Shown: positions 20,018-32,223, counted from the stretch's first letter. The stretch: DNA of 64,000 bases from Auricularia sp. M13 (GCA_037042915.1 CM073195.1:2418001-2482000); one strand, 5' to 3'. Numbers and translations: made by a program. The notes: generated by a model from the letters alone, not told the origin.

Positions 20018-20998
20018 ATGTCTACGAACTGCCTTTCACATGAAATCCATTGCATGGTCTTCCTCCAAGTGCCATGCCCCGCTCTTCTTCGACTTGTTTG
20101 CTCGAAATGGGACGAGATCATTCTGCGCTGCCCTTCATTCTGGACGAGGCTCCGAATCCCTGATATAATCGACAAAGAATTCGCTTTTATCATGGTCAAT
20201 ACCTATCTCGAACGATCTGGCGCTCTCCAACTAGATGTCGATATCACCCTACCTGACGGCGAAGAGCCAAGGTACCTGTCGTCGATTCTGGGAGCCTCGA
20301 ATAGGATCTCGTCTCTTAGCATCGTAGGAAATATCGGGCCCTCACTGGATTCATTTACACGCGAATCGACGCAATGGCCTGTTTTGAAGGCGATGTCTAT
20401 CATGAACGATGTTCTGGTGTCACAGCCCCTCATCTCTTGGGTTCACCGTGCCATTACAGCTCCATTCAACGATATTGTCGGAATTATGTCCGATAATTCC
20501 CTTGAAATGGTCTACATGTGCCCTGCAGGGTTCGACCTGTCCGACTACTACCGCCTTTCCATTCGGGCACAAAGCCGTTATTTCGACCTCACTCTTCCTT
20601 CGATGCATCTCGTAGAAATGTTCCACGATTCTATAACGGATATTCTACGGAGAACGTCACACATTACCTGCGATCTCAGAGCGTTCCGCTCACTTCTTGG
20701 CAACACCGCACGACAGGAATATCCTCAGCTGCAGAGGATCACTGCGATACTCTGCCGGCAGCCTGTTCCCGACGACCTGAATGCTTTCAACATTCGGGTT
20801 TCTCTGCAACCAAGGAGGTTCACTGGGCTCTCTGTAGTGCGGCTTCCTTTCCTTGAGGAGTACAATCAATACGACTGGACTGACATCGACAAATGTCAGC
20901 TTGCGATGTTCTTCAAGAAGAATTTCCAACGATACCTGGGAGATCACTCTGTGGCGGAAATTTACATTGACAATTATTTTTCTAGCCAGCCAATTTGA
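20018..20998 (+). CDS. F-box-like protein, 326 aa, single exon
   Basis: The ATG at 20018 begins MSTNCLSHEI. Residues about 5-45 (LSHEIHCMVFLQVPCPALLRLVCSKW then FWTRLRI) match the F-box pattern L-P-x-E-I...L..L..V.K.W, the Skp1-binding module of SCF ubiquitin ligases. The rest (about 280 residues) is the variable C-terminus typical of mushroom F-box proteins, weakly leucine-rich. There is no intron and no break. It is likely a substrate adaptor, with unknown target. It is one of the few intact host genes in the window. Confidence 0.7.
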   Translation: MSTNCLSHEIHCMVFLQVPCPALLRLVCSKWDEIILRCPSFWTRLRIPDIIDKEFAFIMVNTYLERSGALQLDVDITLPDGEEPRYLSSILGASNRISSLSIVGNIGPSLDSFTRESTQWPVLKAMSIMNDVLVSQPLISWVHRAITAPFNDIVGIMSDNSLEMVYMCPAGFDLSDYYRLSIRAQSRYFDLTLPSMHLVEMFHDSITDILRRTSHITCDLRAFRSLLGNTARQEYPQLQRITAILCRQPVPDDLNAFNIRVSLQPRRFTGLSVVRLPFLEEYNQYDWTDIDKCQLAMFFKKNFQRYLGDHSVAEIYIDNYFSSQPI

Positions 20999-21131
20999 AT
21001 GGAGAAGCTGCAAATATCGATGTCGTCTTCCTCTGTGTTATTTCAATCTGACAGTTGTCCGCCTATAATTAAACAAGGATTGATGATGTAAATCGTTCCT
21101 GCAAACTAAGATGATGTCTCTAGAGCCGTGT

Positions 21132-21930
21132 TCGCAGGAGTTGCAGGCTGAGGTGGAGGAGTTTACTGCCCACCAGTTTGCCTGGGCCGCCCCTCCCATG
21201 TGGTTGGGCCCACCTACTCGCATCATCCAGCAGGGCTCTGGCTCTGTGCTACTTTCCTTCACTCGTGAAGATGACTTGCAGTACGTCCTTCGCCATGGTG
21301 TCTTCCTTTTTGGCCACGCTATGCGTGCTCGTCGCTTCCACGACTCTGGTCGTGCTCGCCCCTGCTTTAACTGCTGCAGTCTGGAGCACACTGCTCGTGC
21401 CTGCACCCAGGCCCCTCGCTGTGGTCTGTGTTCTCAGAGTCACTTGACTTCTGAGCACGGCTGCAGTGAGTGCGACTTCTTTGCCGACATCCATGATGGT
21501 CTTGCACACTGTGCACACACTGTCTTGTGCTGCCCCCACTGTGCTGGGTCCCACGCGATGTGCGACTCAGCTTGCCGCGTCTGGACTCGCCGTGCTGGTG
21601 GTCCCAGGAGAACTAGGAGGACATCTGGTGGTGGCCAGGCGGCCACTGCCATGGATGTGACTTGATCTGCTTTTCCACTGAGTGCGTGTTTTGTTTTATG
21701 GTCTCTATGCCCCTATACCCCCCTCCCCTATGCTTGCTGTGAACCTCTTGTCGACCCCCTGAATTCACACCTGTGTGCACTTGATCCCTCTTCAACCCTG
21801 TTTCGACCTCCCCCTTGCTCGCCCCCTGTTCACCATTTGGATGTGTACTCTGTGCACTCCACAGCGTCTTGGCTCTGTATTTGTAGCCTGCTTACGCTGT
21901 CTAAAAATGAAGAATATCTCTCTCTCTCTC
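21132..21930 (+). mobile_element. LINE-A copy, 5'-truncated, with target duplication
   Basis: This is the 3' part of LINE-A: the ORF1 end (21134-21665) and the complete 3' tail to (TC)n. The direct repeat TCTCTAGAGCCGTGT at 21117-21131 and 21931-21945 is its target-site duplication. ORF1 is followed directly by the tail with no ORF2, as in all other LINE-A copies. This is direct evidence for a target-primed insertion of an ORF2-less element. Confidence 0.88.
21134..21665 (+). CDS. LINE-A ORF1 C-terminal part with zinc knuckles
   Basis: An open frame (about 177 codons) ending in TGA at 21663. QELQAEVEEFTAHQFAW is followed by an RNA-binding-like segment (SGSVLLSFTREDDLQYVL), then CFNCCSLEHTARAC, CGLCSQSHLTSEHGC, and CPHCAGSHAMCDSAC. 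The truncation removes the Pro-rich N-terminal half. It is aligned with LINE-B ORF1 at 14930-15665. Confidence 0.8.
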
Positions 21931-22142
21931 TCTCTAGAGCCGTGTCCCATCGCCAGCAAGCCCTTCCAAAATCCGGGCCCAAGCTCTGGCTCGAGGTGAA
22001 ACACTAGCACCGGATTAGCACTCAGTTAGTTACTCAAGGTTATTAACAATGTTTCTAAATTGTTAGTTACACCTCGAGGGCAAGTGTCGTTGCTGACTGG
22101 AGAGGTGTACCAAGTGGCCGGCCGAGAGACGGTTTGCCATCA

Positions 22143-22460
22143 TTATATTTGAAGCTCTATGCATTCTGAACTCCCCCACAGTCCAGAAGAGCCAATGTGA
22201 CATTTATCGACCGAGAGAGAGAGAGAGAAATTCTTGAATTTTAGACAGCGTAAGCAGGCTACAAATACAGAGCCAAGACGCTGTGGTCTGTACAAAGTAC
22301 ATTCCAATGGGTCAACATGGGGCAAGCATTTATCGACCGAGATAACAGAGCTCTTGAGGTCTCCAGACTTGCCGCTGTCTGTGACACCATGCTGATCATC
22401 CACGTGAGAGAGTTTGTGAATGGATGATACCCTTGGATAGAGTCCAATGAACTCTTCTAG
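22143..22460 (-). pseudogene. Coding fragment inside the CACTA-like element
   Basis: The minus frame reads NPLETRYHDLEEFIGLYPRV, SSIHKLSHVDDQ and DSGKSGDLKSSVISVDK, and after the LINE-B tail insertion continues with CHIGSSGLWGSSE to a stop. It looks like real coding sequence because the frame continues across the insertion's empty site. The source gene is unknown; it may be a captured host fragment or the end of the element's own gene. Confidence 0.4.
22216..22326 (-). mobile_element. Very short LINE-B 3' end with 15-bp target duplication
   Basis: Only 111 bp: (GA)n, the terminal stem-loop and about 50 bp more of LINE-B-type tail. The exact direct repeat CATTTATCGACCGAG at 22201-22215 and 22327-22341 flanks it. 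It shows how little 3' sequence accompanies a target-primed insertion. Confidence 0.9.
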
Positions 22461-22856
22461 ATCATGGTAGCGCGTTTCCAGAGGGTTATAAGTAAGTAGT
22501 ATTGTATACGGTTGTTATCAACAATTTTAGTAACACCGTGTGTTAGTAACATGTTAGTTACCCCGACGGGGATAAAACAAACTGAGCGCTACACCGGGTG
22601 TGAACACCGAAATTTAGATTATAATATCCTGATATAATATTTATATCTCTGTTGTTTGTTGGAGGGGATGAACTTTCATTTGACGGCTATAGCTGAAAGA
22701 TCTATGGGAATCTGGCTGAAATGCAAGTTCGGTATTTCTACACCTGGGAAAGATCGCCCTCCAAACCTCGCATATTGATTTATCATAGTCTATTGCATCT
22801 TCCGATATATGGAAATTTCTACGGATCGAGATCCGAACCTATGCCTGGATGTAAGC

Positions 22857-22985
22857 GGTCCCGACGTCTCGAGACGGGACAGAACGGGTACGGTCCGTCA
22901 GAAATACGGCCTTATTGCCTTGTATAACCCCAAGACGGCACGGGACGGGTCCGTCAATAGCCGTCTGACGGGTTGACAGGTTGAC
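22857..22985. repeat. Inverted GACGG-rich repeats
   Basis: A palindrome CGTCTCGAGACG and oppositely oriented copies of a GACGG-ACC-CGT motif lie within 130 bp. They could be ends of a small degraded MITE. The stretch 22611-23177 otherwise shows no gene. Confidence 0.35.
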
Positions 22986-23177
22986 GGGGTCAGTGCATAT
23001 TTTTTATTGACAAAAATAAGGGAGGAACGTAGAAGATGGTCTGCTTGGCTGATTCCGGTGTCATCGCGGAAACTCCGACGATAAGCTCACGAGCAGTCTG
23101 TCGGTGTTGGAAAAAAAGTGATCCGACAGCTCTTGCTCAACCTCGTACCCGTCCTCTCCGTCTTCCTCGTTCTGTTC

Positions 23178-25985
23178 ATGGCCGAATTCCTCGATCCCAC
23201 GCCATGGGATGGCTACAATCGCGACCGCCCATTCTTCAAGGAGGATATGAGAGACGATGTGCCGCACTCGTATCCAGCTGAGGACATGTACTACACCTCG
23301 AAGGTCTCCCTCCGTCGTTACTTTGGCCTCTGCTCCAATGTGATGAAGCGCATTGGTCCGCAAGCTTATGACGAACAGGCCTATACTTGGCTGTCCCTCT
23401 GTGGTAGGCTGCCCGAGCCTGACGCCACGATGAAAATCATCACTCGCAAGCTGGACGTTGATGTGACGGAGGGTCAGCTTCTTCACGAACACCATGACTT
23501 GGAGCCAGTGCTTGTTCGCGACTACGACTCAGCGTTCGGCTTCTGCACTAATATGCCTCTCAAACACGGCTTCGACGTGATGCTCTTGGCGGATAATCGA
23601 CTCTGCCTTTCCAACAACAATCACGCCAATGTCACCATCGATGGTCCTCATGGTCATAGCATATCGGTCCCCGCACACCATGTCCCGAACCTTCCTCTCT
23701 CCAACCTCGGAGAGCACGCAACACTCCTTGTGTGCTTTCCCGCGCTTTATGAGCCACAAGCCAACAACGGTGCAGCTGTGAACCGCGGCATCCCGGAGCC
23801 CCTCCGGAAGCAGTTCTACGGCCACGTCCTCAGACCTTCTATCACTCGAGTTGATCCGTCGACAACTCGCCTTCTCGTCACTTATGATGCGCTCAAGAGC
23901 GTGGACAAAGGTCGTCGCGTCGGCATCACCCAGGAAAACGTTGGCCTCTTCGGACAGCACTTGCTTCACCAAGCAAACTACGGTCCAGTCCGGTCATTCA
24001 AAGGAATGAAATTCATGGTTGTTATCAGAGGTCGTAAGGACAGCACGCCTCATGAACCCGGCGTGGAGCACCAGAGGAAGGCTAGGCTCACGGAGCTGTT
24101 TCGTATCATTCACCGGACGTCATTGGCAGAAGACCACTGGACTGTGGACGTTGCCATCGAGATCCGTGTTCAAGATCACTGCCTCCTCGTCCGCAGACCT
24201 TGCCACAAGGCCATCATCAAAATTGCTTGTCCCAATGTCTCCGACGAAATGCTCACACGCGTTCTAAACTCAAAACGGTTTCGGCTCGACGTCAACTCGC
24301 AGCTCTATGAGGTCGCCGGATTCGATGCTCCCATGTTCAAGAACAACTCTTTCGACGGTGTACTGCACATGAAGGCGTACATGACGGAGAAGAACGGATT
24401 TACCACCTTCGGCCATAATAACCCAATCTATCATCATGATGCTTCCAACCTGCTCTCCCAGGCAAGGCGGGGAGATTCTTGGAGGACATGAATAAAGCGA
24501 AGGACATCCTCCTTGCTAATGCTGGTCTCGGTCCTGGTCAGGGTCCAGTTCAAGATGGTGCCCTTCGTATCGAGGCCACTGTCAAACTTGGCCCGAGGGT
24601 CGTCGATATTTTCTCTGACACTGTCATTGAAGATGTCACTGGGTCTGCACTTGTAGTCAAATCCAAGACATATTGGTATGCAGCCTTTCTCATGGTGTGC
24701 AAGAAACTGATTACAAACCAGGATGTTCAAGTATGCCAGGCTGCATGGGATCAAACTAGTTGCTGAAGCCTTGCTGAAAAGCCCGCCTATTGTCCGAAAA
24801 CAGCCTGTTTCCCTCACCTTGGGGGCAGCACTTGCAGTGATGTTCAACTCGCTGTTCTTCAGGGAACCCAGAGACAGTCGTCAAGATGGGCCCGTGCTAC
24901 TCGCCAGTGGTCGGAAGCTTCTAGATGAAGACATCGAGGCCTATCCTTCCGTAGGGGATGCTGAGGGCTTGTTCTTCCTTTCCGACATCTACTATGGCAA
25001 TGGGTACCCTAGTGTCCCCAAGCAGTCGGTGATGACCACGGATGAACTCGCAAACTCGTACAAGGCTGCCACCTTTCTCGATCTCGTGGGTCGCTTTGGG
25101 CCTTCCCATGAGCCCATGCAGGGAGGCCAGAGGTCCAATAACCGTGGTCAACTCTCCATCGTTGATATGTTCAAGAACCTTCAACTTCTGGAGCCAAGCC
25201 CGGACCAGGGCTACACTCATCGGAAGGTCCGCCTGGTCAAGAACCGCATTCCACTCCCCAGCAATCCTGGCTACGAAGAGTCGGCTGAGGATGCTCCCGA
25301 TGACGAAGAAGACATCGTCACCATTGATGGCAAAAAGGTCAACGAGTACCTCGAAAAAGTCTGGAGGCTGTTTCCTATCGATATTGCGAAGAAGGCCCCC
25401 AACATCAACAGCGGACGGTGCTATGTTCGTTTCGAGAATGAGGACGCCAGCTCTGTTACTTCGAAGTTTTTCGAAATGCTGGACATCCACGACAGGTTTG
25501 TATCTGCCAATCTCAAGCCATGCACAAAGGACGAGTGGAGAAAGCTGTTTGACATCTACTTCCCACTGAGGATCACAGGGAAAAGGCTGCAGAACTGGGG
25601 CTCGATGGCGTACTTCGCCTTGTGGAAGCAACTGCTCGACCAACTCAGTCCGAACGACGTTCAGGCTTGCAGAACCCAAATCTGGTCAAAGTCATTCATG
25701 AGGCTGAAGTGGCTTCCCTTTGCAACCCCAGAGCGGGTCTGGGACACTCGGAAAGCTACCTCAAAGTGGCTCCTGCTCCCCGACCACGACAGTGTCATCC
25801 GAGGGCCCAAGGTCGCCCTCTTCTGTTCCCAGGAGCAATTTGCTGCTGTGGAAATTGACTACATCGAGGAAGAGGAGGCTGAAAATGAAGTGAACGGAGA
25901 AGGACCTGTGGATGATGGTAACATGCAGGGAGAAGACCAAGGTGCTGTTGTTCCTGATGAAGACGAACTAGAGTATGCGGATTAG
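23178..25985 (+). CDS. Large unknown protein with acidic tail
   Basis: The ATG at 23178 starts MAEFLDPTPWDGYNRDRPFF. The first frame is open to at least 24355. A frame change then occurs, best explained by an intron of about 105 bp (donor GTGTAC near 24356, CCCAG acceptor at 24460), which gives FDGKAGRFLEDMNKAK. A second intron 24676-24721 (GTATGC..CCAG) joins TYW to MFKYARLHG. The last exon 24722-25985 ends with a very acidic tail (EEEEAENE..., DEDELEYAD). The total is near 890 residues. There are no known domains that I can name; HH/HE clusters (LLHEHHDLEP, VPAHHVPN) could bind metal. Similar long proteins occur in Agaricomycetes. The function is unknown. No break is certain. Confidence 0.55.
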
Positions 25986-27020
25986 CTAGAATTCCCCTTG
26001 TGTTTTAGTGAAGACTCCTGGCCGCTTTTCCGCATTCCCTCCGGTGATTATCTTCATAATTCGACCTCTAATTAAACCAGTTATCCATGTCCTCCTCAAT
26101 TTCACCTTTATATGCCTATCTCATCTGCCATACTTCCCCATGTGTTCTGTAACTTTCCCCTTAGAATATTTTGACCTGTGTCTTATCTAAAACCATGTTC
26201 TTCTTCTCATTACCTGATCCCTAATTATTAAATTTCAAAATTCCGTAGTATTCTGATTTAATGAAGCATTTATTTTATTGTAAAATGTTCTGGAACGAAC
26301 TTCATGTACCATCCAGTCAGAATCAGGTGATGAACTATGAATGGCACCTGTAGAAGAGGGTTCATTGTAATGTTTTAGTGAGTGTTACACTCCCTGAAAA
26401 TTTAGAGAAAGGGGTTTAATAGATCATTACATAGCTTCAAGCTGCCGTGACCATGGGCTCACCAATCTCATGCACGGCTCCCGGCTCATACCAGCTTTCG
26501 GAAAGTGGAAGATTCGCAAGTCAAGGTTACCTCATCTCACAGGCCGCGTGCGGGCGGTAATGAGACACGAGGGTACGGTAACGGTACTGAACCTGGAATG
26601 CAGAAGAACCAATTTATTGAATATTCAGGCTGTTATATAAGCTATAATCTATGGATTTATATATTCAAGTTCTAGATGAGGCAGGGGAGAGCCATCTTTG
26701 ACTTGCTAACACGCTTTCAAACCCCGACGGTTCGCTCGCGGCCAGCTGAGCGGAGCTTGTAATCTGATTCCGATAAGCGCCAGTTTGCTCTCCGTTCAAG
26801 CCAACGTCCACTCGCGTAGTACCCAATGTGAGTCGCTGTTTTTTTCGTTCTACAAATTTCCTCGTCTATTTCAAACCACGGGTCAACCTGTCTGGTGACA
26901 GCAGGTGTGTTGATGCGCGCGGCGCTAATGGTGCTTAAGACGGGTGCCGGTTGCTCTGGCCGACGCTGGCTTGGACGCGCCACGCACATAGTAGTTCTAT
27001 CGTGCAACTTGGTGTTCAGT

Positions 27021-27280
27021 GCAGCTCTGGCATCGCATGTGCTGCCCACCCAAACTTGGTGTTCAGGCGGTGCGGCGAGAGTTGTGGACTCGGACGCCTC
27101 CAGGGCTGGCATCGTTTATCCATCCTGGGTCTGCTGAAGCGGCGCCATGTTTGATATACACCGCACAAGGTGATAAGTGTGCAGCTCGCGCATGAGCTGC
27201 CCACCCAATATTGGTGTTCAGGTGCGCGGCGAGAGTTGTGGACGCACAAGCCTCCAGGGTCGTCTGTTCAGCACGAGCTG
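27021..27280. repeat. Two diverged copies of a hairpin-centred repeat
   Basis: Copies at about 27021-27110 and 27177-27265 share GCTGCCCACCCAA, then TTGGTGTTCAGG, then GCGGCGAGAGTTGTGGAC and GCCTCCAGGG. The centre CACCCAATATTGGTG is a near-perfect palindrome. A third, shorter relative lies at 32590-32636. The surrounding interval 25986-27432 contains no gene that I can support; 26000-26690 is AT-rich and featureless. Confidence 0.55.
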
Positions 27281-27432
27281 TCGGCACAATTTTCCCTGGT
27301 ATGCATTCGCTGCGTGCTGGATATTGGTGTTTACAGGTGCCAGAACAATATTAAAACCCTGCATAGATACCTTCATCTAAAAGCTGACATGAACGCTAAT
27401 ATGATTCTGTTGTTCACAGTCATTCAATCAAC

Positions 27433-30400
27433 ATGAACTCCTCCCCTCAGTCCTCCCCCAAGCCATCGTAAGATATTGTTTTCCTGTTATAAATGAAGTT
27501 AATCCTGCTATAGAGCTTCTAATGCCCTCGTCCTCTTCAAGAAGACGGACCTGGCCACGGTTCTCTTTTCCGCCTCAGCCCAGCCGCACAGATATCTACG
27601 ATGGATCAGGGAGCAGACCCAAATCTTCCAGGAAGCCGACACCACGAATTTCGTAGAGAAGAAATTCAAGTATCTCAGGGACTTCCAAACCAATCCTACT
27701 GCGGTGGACGTGAGGCTACTTCGGTCCATGTCCATGTGGGCCACTTCGGTCCATGTCCATGTGGGCCAACGACTTGGCTAGTGCCTTCAAGCGTAATTCA
27801 CCCTGACACCGTGCATTTGATATCATCTAAAAAAATTCCGATTTCTGCTTTCACAGAAAATCGGGAGAAAGGTTCAGCTTCCTCAGATGGCAATCATGAC
27901 GAAACCGGGTCGGATTTGATCATCTTGGACGGCACGACGAGTATGTCTCCGCGTTCTCATGCATGAACATCAAACACTCTGACATTTTTTTCCCTCTGGT
28001 CATGAAAGCCACACCTATCTCGGTAATATACAATAAGCAACTCGATAAATTTAAGGGGTCCTACTGGAGAATTAAAATACTACATACCTTCATGACGGCC
28101 ATGGTGGAGTTCGCCCAGATGGTGGAGAAAAAAGCCTTCGCACACAGAAATCTGGCCTTCACGTTCCTTGCGACATCTGCTGTATTCGCATTTACACCAG
28201 CGTGTCGTTCTCAGCGGGGGGGATCAGATTCGGAACTAGAAGCGGTACGGATTGCATCTGAGACGAATATTACCTCATCAGAATTGCAGTTTCGATATGC
28301 CATGGCCCATCTCGATAAGGAACATTTAAAAACACTGCTCAAGGCCGAGGAGAAGATCCTCAGCACCATGCTGTCTCTGGTAGAGACCCCACAGCAGCTT
28401 GTTCCCGTCGCGGAACAGCTCCTGGACGACCTATATCAGGACATAGAGCAGTTAATTCCGGCTTGCGACGCCTTGAAGGAAATGTGCGAGTCTTTACCCG
28501 TGCAGTTCCCCAACTGCAAGCGTATCGAAGACCCCCCACCCACTGAAGACCCCCAACCCACCGAATACCCCCGACCCCCCAAAGTATCCAAAAAACGGCA
28601 ACTCGAAGAAAATGGACCTGCCCCTGGTCGACCGTCGAAGCGCTTCCGAAGTGCTGAACCCTCGGTGACCAACAATTTCAATATAAACATTTTTCAGGGC
28701 AATGGCTTCCCATCGTGAGCAAAAAATACATACTAAGACGATTCACTGATTTAGTTTCAGGCCAACAAACGTTCCGGTCCTTCAAGCTCAGAGCGCTTTT
28801 GGTTTCAGGTCAGCCTTAGCGATCTGTATTGTAGATACGGACTCACTCCCGTCGCAGACCTCAACCCATGTTGCCAAGGAGTACGTGGGGAATGGGCCCA
28901 GGACCATCGACTGCCAGGTATGCCCTTTATTTCGGCTCTTTGGAGTTCTGCTTATCTGCTTCAGGGTCGTTTCAGGTAGACATTCTGAAGGCGGCCATAT
29001 CAGCTCTTCAAGGTATGTAAAGGCTTTAGATTATATGGATTCTCTCCAGGTTTAGTGATTCAATGGTTATTAAGCAGCGACGCCGAGTTCCTCTTTTCAA
29101 TAAAATCTTTCACCATATTTTCTGACATTCTTATTGCAGTGGTCTTTCCGACAAAGACAATGGTGGTGGTGATGATGATGACGATGACGACGTGGCCAGT
29201 CATCCGGAATTAGAGCCGCAACTGGTAGGAGGACGTCCTGGCGATGTCCCGTCTATGCTCCCTGTCGGAACCAGGTTCGATATCAGTTTATCCATTGTGG
29301 CAATCAAATTAACTCTTCACAGCTCGGATTTGATTCAACCAACTTCCGAAGATTCTTTATTTAACGAGATTATTGATATGCAGTTGGTGGACGAAGCAAC
29401 CATTTCCCCTGGGTAAGCATATGGCTGTTGGGTCTCGTTCGACAAACTGAAGACGGAAATATTCTTACCAGAGATGACCCCGATGGCCGGTTGGTGTTTT
29501 ATTCGTCATATCATCGTCGTATTAATATTCTCTTTCAGCCAAGATGACATGGATGTCGACAATGATCATGGGGTCCAACTCGAGTATGTTTTCCATGGTT
29601 GGAGTCCTCCTCTGATGATTTCCGGCAGACAAGGGGGATTACCTGATGAGATGAATAATTTGCTTGATTTCTCTATGGAGGACGACCCCGGCAACATGGA
29701 AAAGGACAAGAGGTGAGATCTCTCCCCAATCATTTCAGGGAGACTCATCCAGCTACAGCACGGACAACATCATCAACGTCCATGCTGAGTCAGACAAGGT
29801 GACTGCCGGGGAATCACTCAGGTTTCGTCTCTTTTTATTACCCGTAGTCTACGTCCCTATGATGCTAATTTTCACACAGGAGGGTGGACGACGATGAAGA
29901 GGACGGCGAGGAGCCAGAGACAGGAGGCCTCATTTCTGGGGAAGGCTTCCTGTGAATATCCCTCATGGTCATCAGCATGATTCTAACTCAGATAAATCAG
30001 AGACGACGGCGGCCAGAATACTGAGGATGAAGGTTCAGATCTTACTGAACTCTCTGAAACCGAGGCGAACGGCACAAAGTGGGTTCATTTTTTGAAAGAC
30101 AAACCTATATAATATTGACCTTCGGTATGACAAGGGCAGGGCAGAACGATGACGCTGAGTCCCCGGTCAGGAAGCTCAGGGAAAGGAAGAAGTACGGTAC
30201 ATATCAAGTTGAGGTCATTATGAAACTGACATAATTACAGAAGCAAGCCAGTACAAGACTCTAATTCCCAACAAGTTCCAACGTGAGAATCAATGTGCTT
30301 TTGAGGTGTATTTATTGCTAAATTCTTCAAGGAGGACGAAGAAGAAGAGACGTACTGCTGCAAAGAAAAAGAATGCCAAGAAGCCAGCCGCAGAGCAGAC

Positions 30401-31959
30401 TCAGCGCCCACTGCAGTTACTGGATAACTGCCCATGGAAGGTGAATGCAGCTCCGGTACGTTGTAGTCCATTTTTCATTTTACTCTGATAAAAATCTTCT
30501 CTAGTTCACATTTCCTGTGGGAGATGTCCAGGTGCCCTTTTGCCAGGCAGCGAAGTTCCACAGTGAAATCATGCAGCAAGAACTCGCGAACGCGAGAGCG
30601 TTCAATGAGCAAGAGGATGCCGATCTACTCGTGCAGCTTACCCGGGAGACATTCGACAAAATGGCAGCCAGTTCTGAGGGTAGAAAGGAGCTGATGAACA
30701 AGAACTTCATCATCAAGGGCTTCCAAGTCCAGCCTGAAAATCAAACGGTTGAGGCTGCCATCAAGAGCAATGTTGGGAACATCGCATCAAGAGTGCAGGT
30801 CCAAAGTGAGTTTATCGTTGTCTCAGTGGATGAAGTCCAATATACCATTTCCAGATCCTGTACTTCGCAAGAAGGACTGTTCCGTTAACGATTGGCTTTG
30901 CACGTCGAGCTGGGACCAGATAATCCGGCTGAGCAAAAGCCCGTATGCCGCCGGGCTAAACGTCCTCTCTGGCCAGTTGTCGAAGCTTCCGGATCAACTT
31001 GAGGCATTGAGAGGGTACGAAGACTATATCAAGAGATATTTCCCCTGATAAATAACCAAATACTGCTCAGGTCATTCTGCAGGCTGGGTCAACGCTGGGC
31101 AGACACCACTCATGAGGTTGAACATACCGTCGACGTCCGCTATACCCCCCAGGACTACAACTTTATCCTGGCTGCGCTTCCCGGTGCCTACTCCCAGGAG
31201 CACATGGATGCCAGTGGACAGTCTACGTGTGCGCTTGTCCTCACTGGCAAGAAGCTTTGGGTCTTCCGGGACAAAGCCAAGAACAAGGACGTTTTCGTCG
31301 TCATCGAGGCAGGTGACGTCCTGTGAGTCCCACAGTCAGCTCTATTTCGACCATGCTTATTTTCAAACAGGTGGCAGCGACCTGGGCAGCTCCACCTCGT
31401 TGCTACTCTGGAGACTGCGGTTGTTGTCGGTGGCCATGCTCTGCCCCTGGAGTGTATCCCCCGATCCGTTCTCGCGGCGGCCATACTGGCTCAAGACGGC
31501 TCCCTCACGAACGCCGCTCACAACATCAACGTCCTGGCCGCATATGACAGGATATTCCTCTCGGAAACAGCCTCCCTTGCTAGGCTCATGGAGGCTGGGG
31601 ATGAGGCATATGACGGCCTTGACCAGCCGAGGCTTCCCATGGCATCGTCGGATGACATCTTCATCCAGCTCTCTGTCGCCGTCATCCTTGCTGACCAGGT
31701 CTTCCCCCATGAGGAAGACCAGTACAACCAGTACGACGCCGAACAGGTCATGCTGCAGCACAACGATGTACTCGCAAGGCTGCTCCAATTCCTTAAGTTG
31801 TTGGCCCGCCCTGGAAGACCCGAAATGTTGCTGTTTGGGCCTGCCTTCACGGAGGTCTCTACCAAACTCGAAGCTGGACTTAGGGAGTATGTTGGCCAGG
31901 ATGCTCAAATTCCGGACCTGTCTGGCGCTGTCGCGAAATTTATCGATGGATCAATATAG
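27433..31959 (+). CDS. Multi-exon JmjC-like (HxD cupin) protein
   Basis: Exon 1 27433-27467 starts MNSSPQSSPKPS, exon 2 is 27514-27792, and the next exons run through 27963-28710 and a series of short acidic exons. Exons I could phase at the end: 30241-30282, 30332-30455, 30505-30805, 30855-31014, 31071-31322 and 31371-31959; introns are 48-56 bp. The order is an N-terminal helical region, a Pro-rich spacer with KKRQL and RPSKRFR, Asp/Glu-rich exons, and a strong nuclear-localisation-like stretch (RTKKKRRTAAKKK). The end is a JmjC-like core: YSQEHMDASGQSTCALVLTG gives the HxD motif, and a later GQLHL may hold the distal His. A chromatin oxygenase is possible. A 25-bp tandem duplication in exon 2 (about 27718-27767) breaks the frame unless it is an error. 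Confidence 0.55.
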
Positions 31960-32070
31960 AAAATTTTCTTTGTAATTTTACAGCATTGTTGTAATAGTGA
32001 ATTTTTCTTCTTGCACCTGAGTGTGGGTCAGAGTCATCGTTCTTTACACTAAACTTCGCCTGGTACAATT

Positions 32071-32223
32071 TACCGTATCGACCGTAGGTTCATTCCCACA
32101 GGCTCATATAAAATTTATTTAATATTTTTCAGCCACAGTGAGAGATTGCGGTATATTTCTAAAATCAAACCTTATTTCTCAGAGGTAGTCGTTACGCATT
32201 CCTGAACCTACGGTTGATGCCGT
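32071..32223. mobile_element. Small MITE with 22-bp TIRs
   Basis: TACCGTATCGACCGTAGGTT at 32071 and its inverted match (20 of 22 bases) at 32202-32223 flank 109 bp of AT-rich DNA. If the outer TA is the target site, it would be a Tc1/mariner-type MITE. No coding capacity. The rest of 31960-32917 shows no gene. Confidence 0.55.

Larger units (their letters stand above)
21998..22610. mobile_element. CACTA-like TIR element carrying a coding fragment
   Basis: The left end (CACTAGCACCGG...TTAGCACTCAGTTAGTT) is matched inverted at the right end (CACACCCGGTG...AGCGCTCAGTTTGTT on the minus strand) over about 40 bp. The interior holds a coding stretch on the minus strand and a short LINE-B tail insertion. 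Target duplication is at most 2-3 bp and uncertain. Terminal CAC.. and short duplication suggest a CACTA-type non-autonomous element; exact limits are uncertain by a few bases. Confidence 0.5.
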
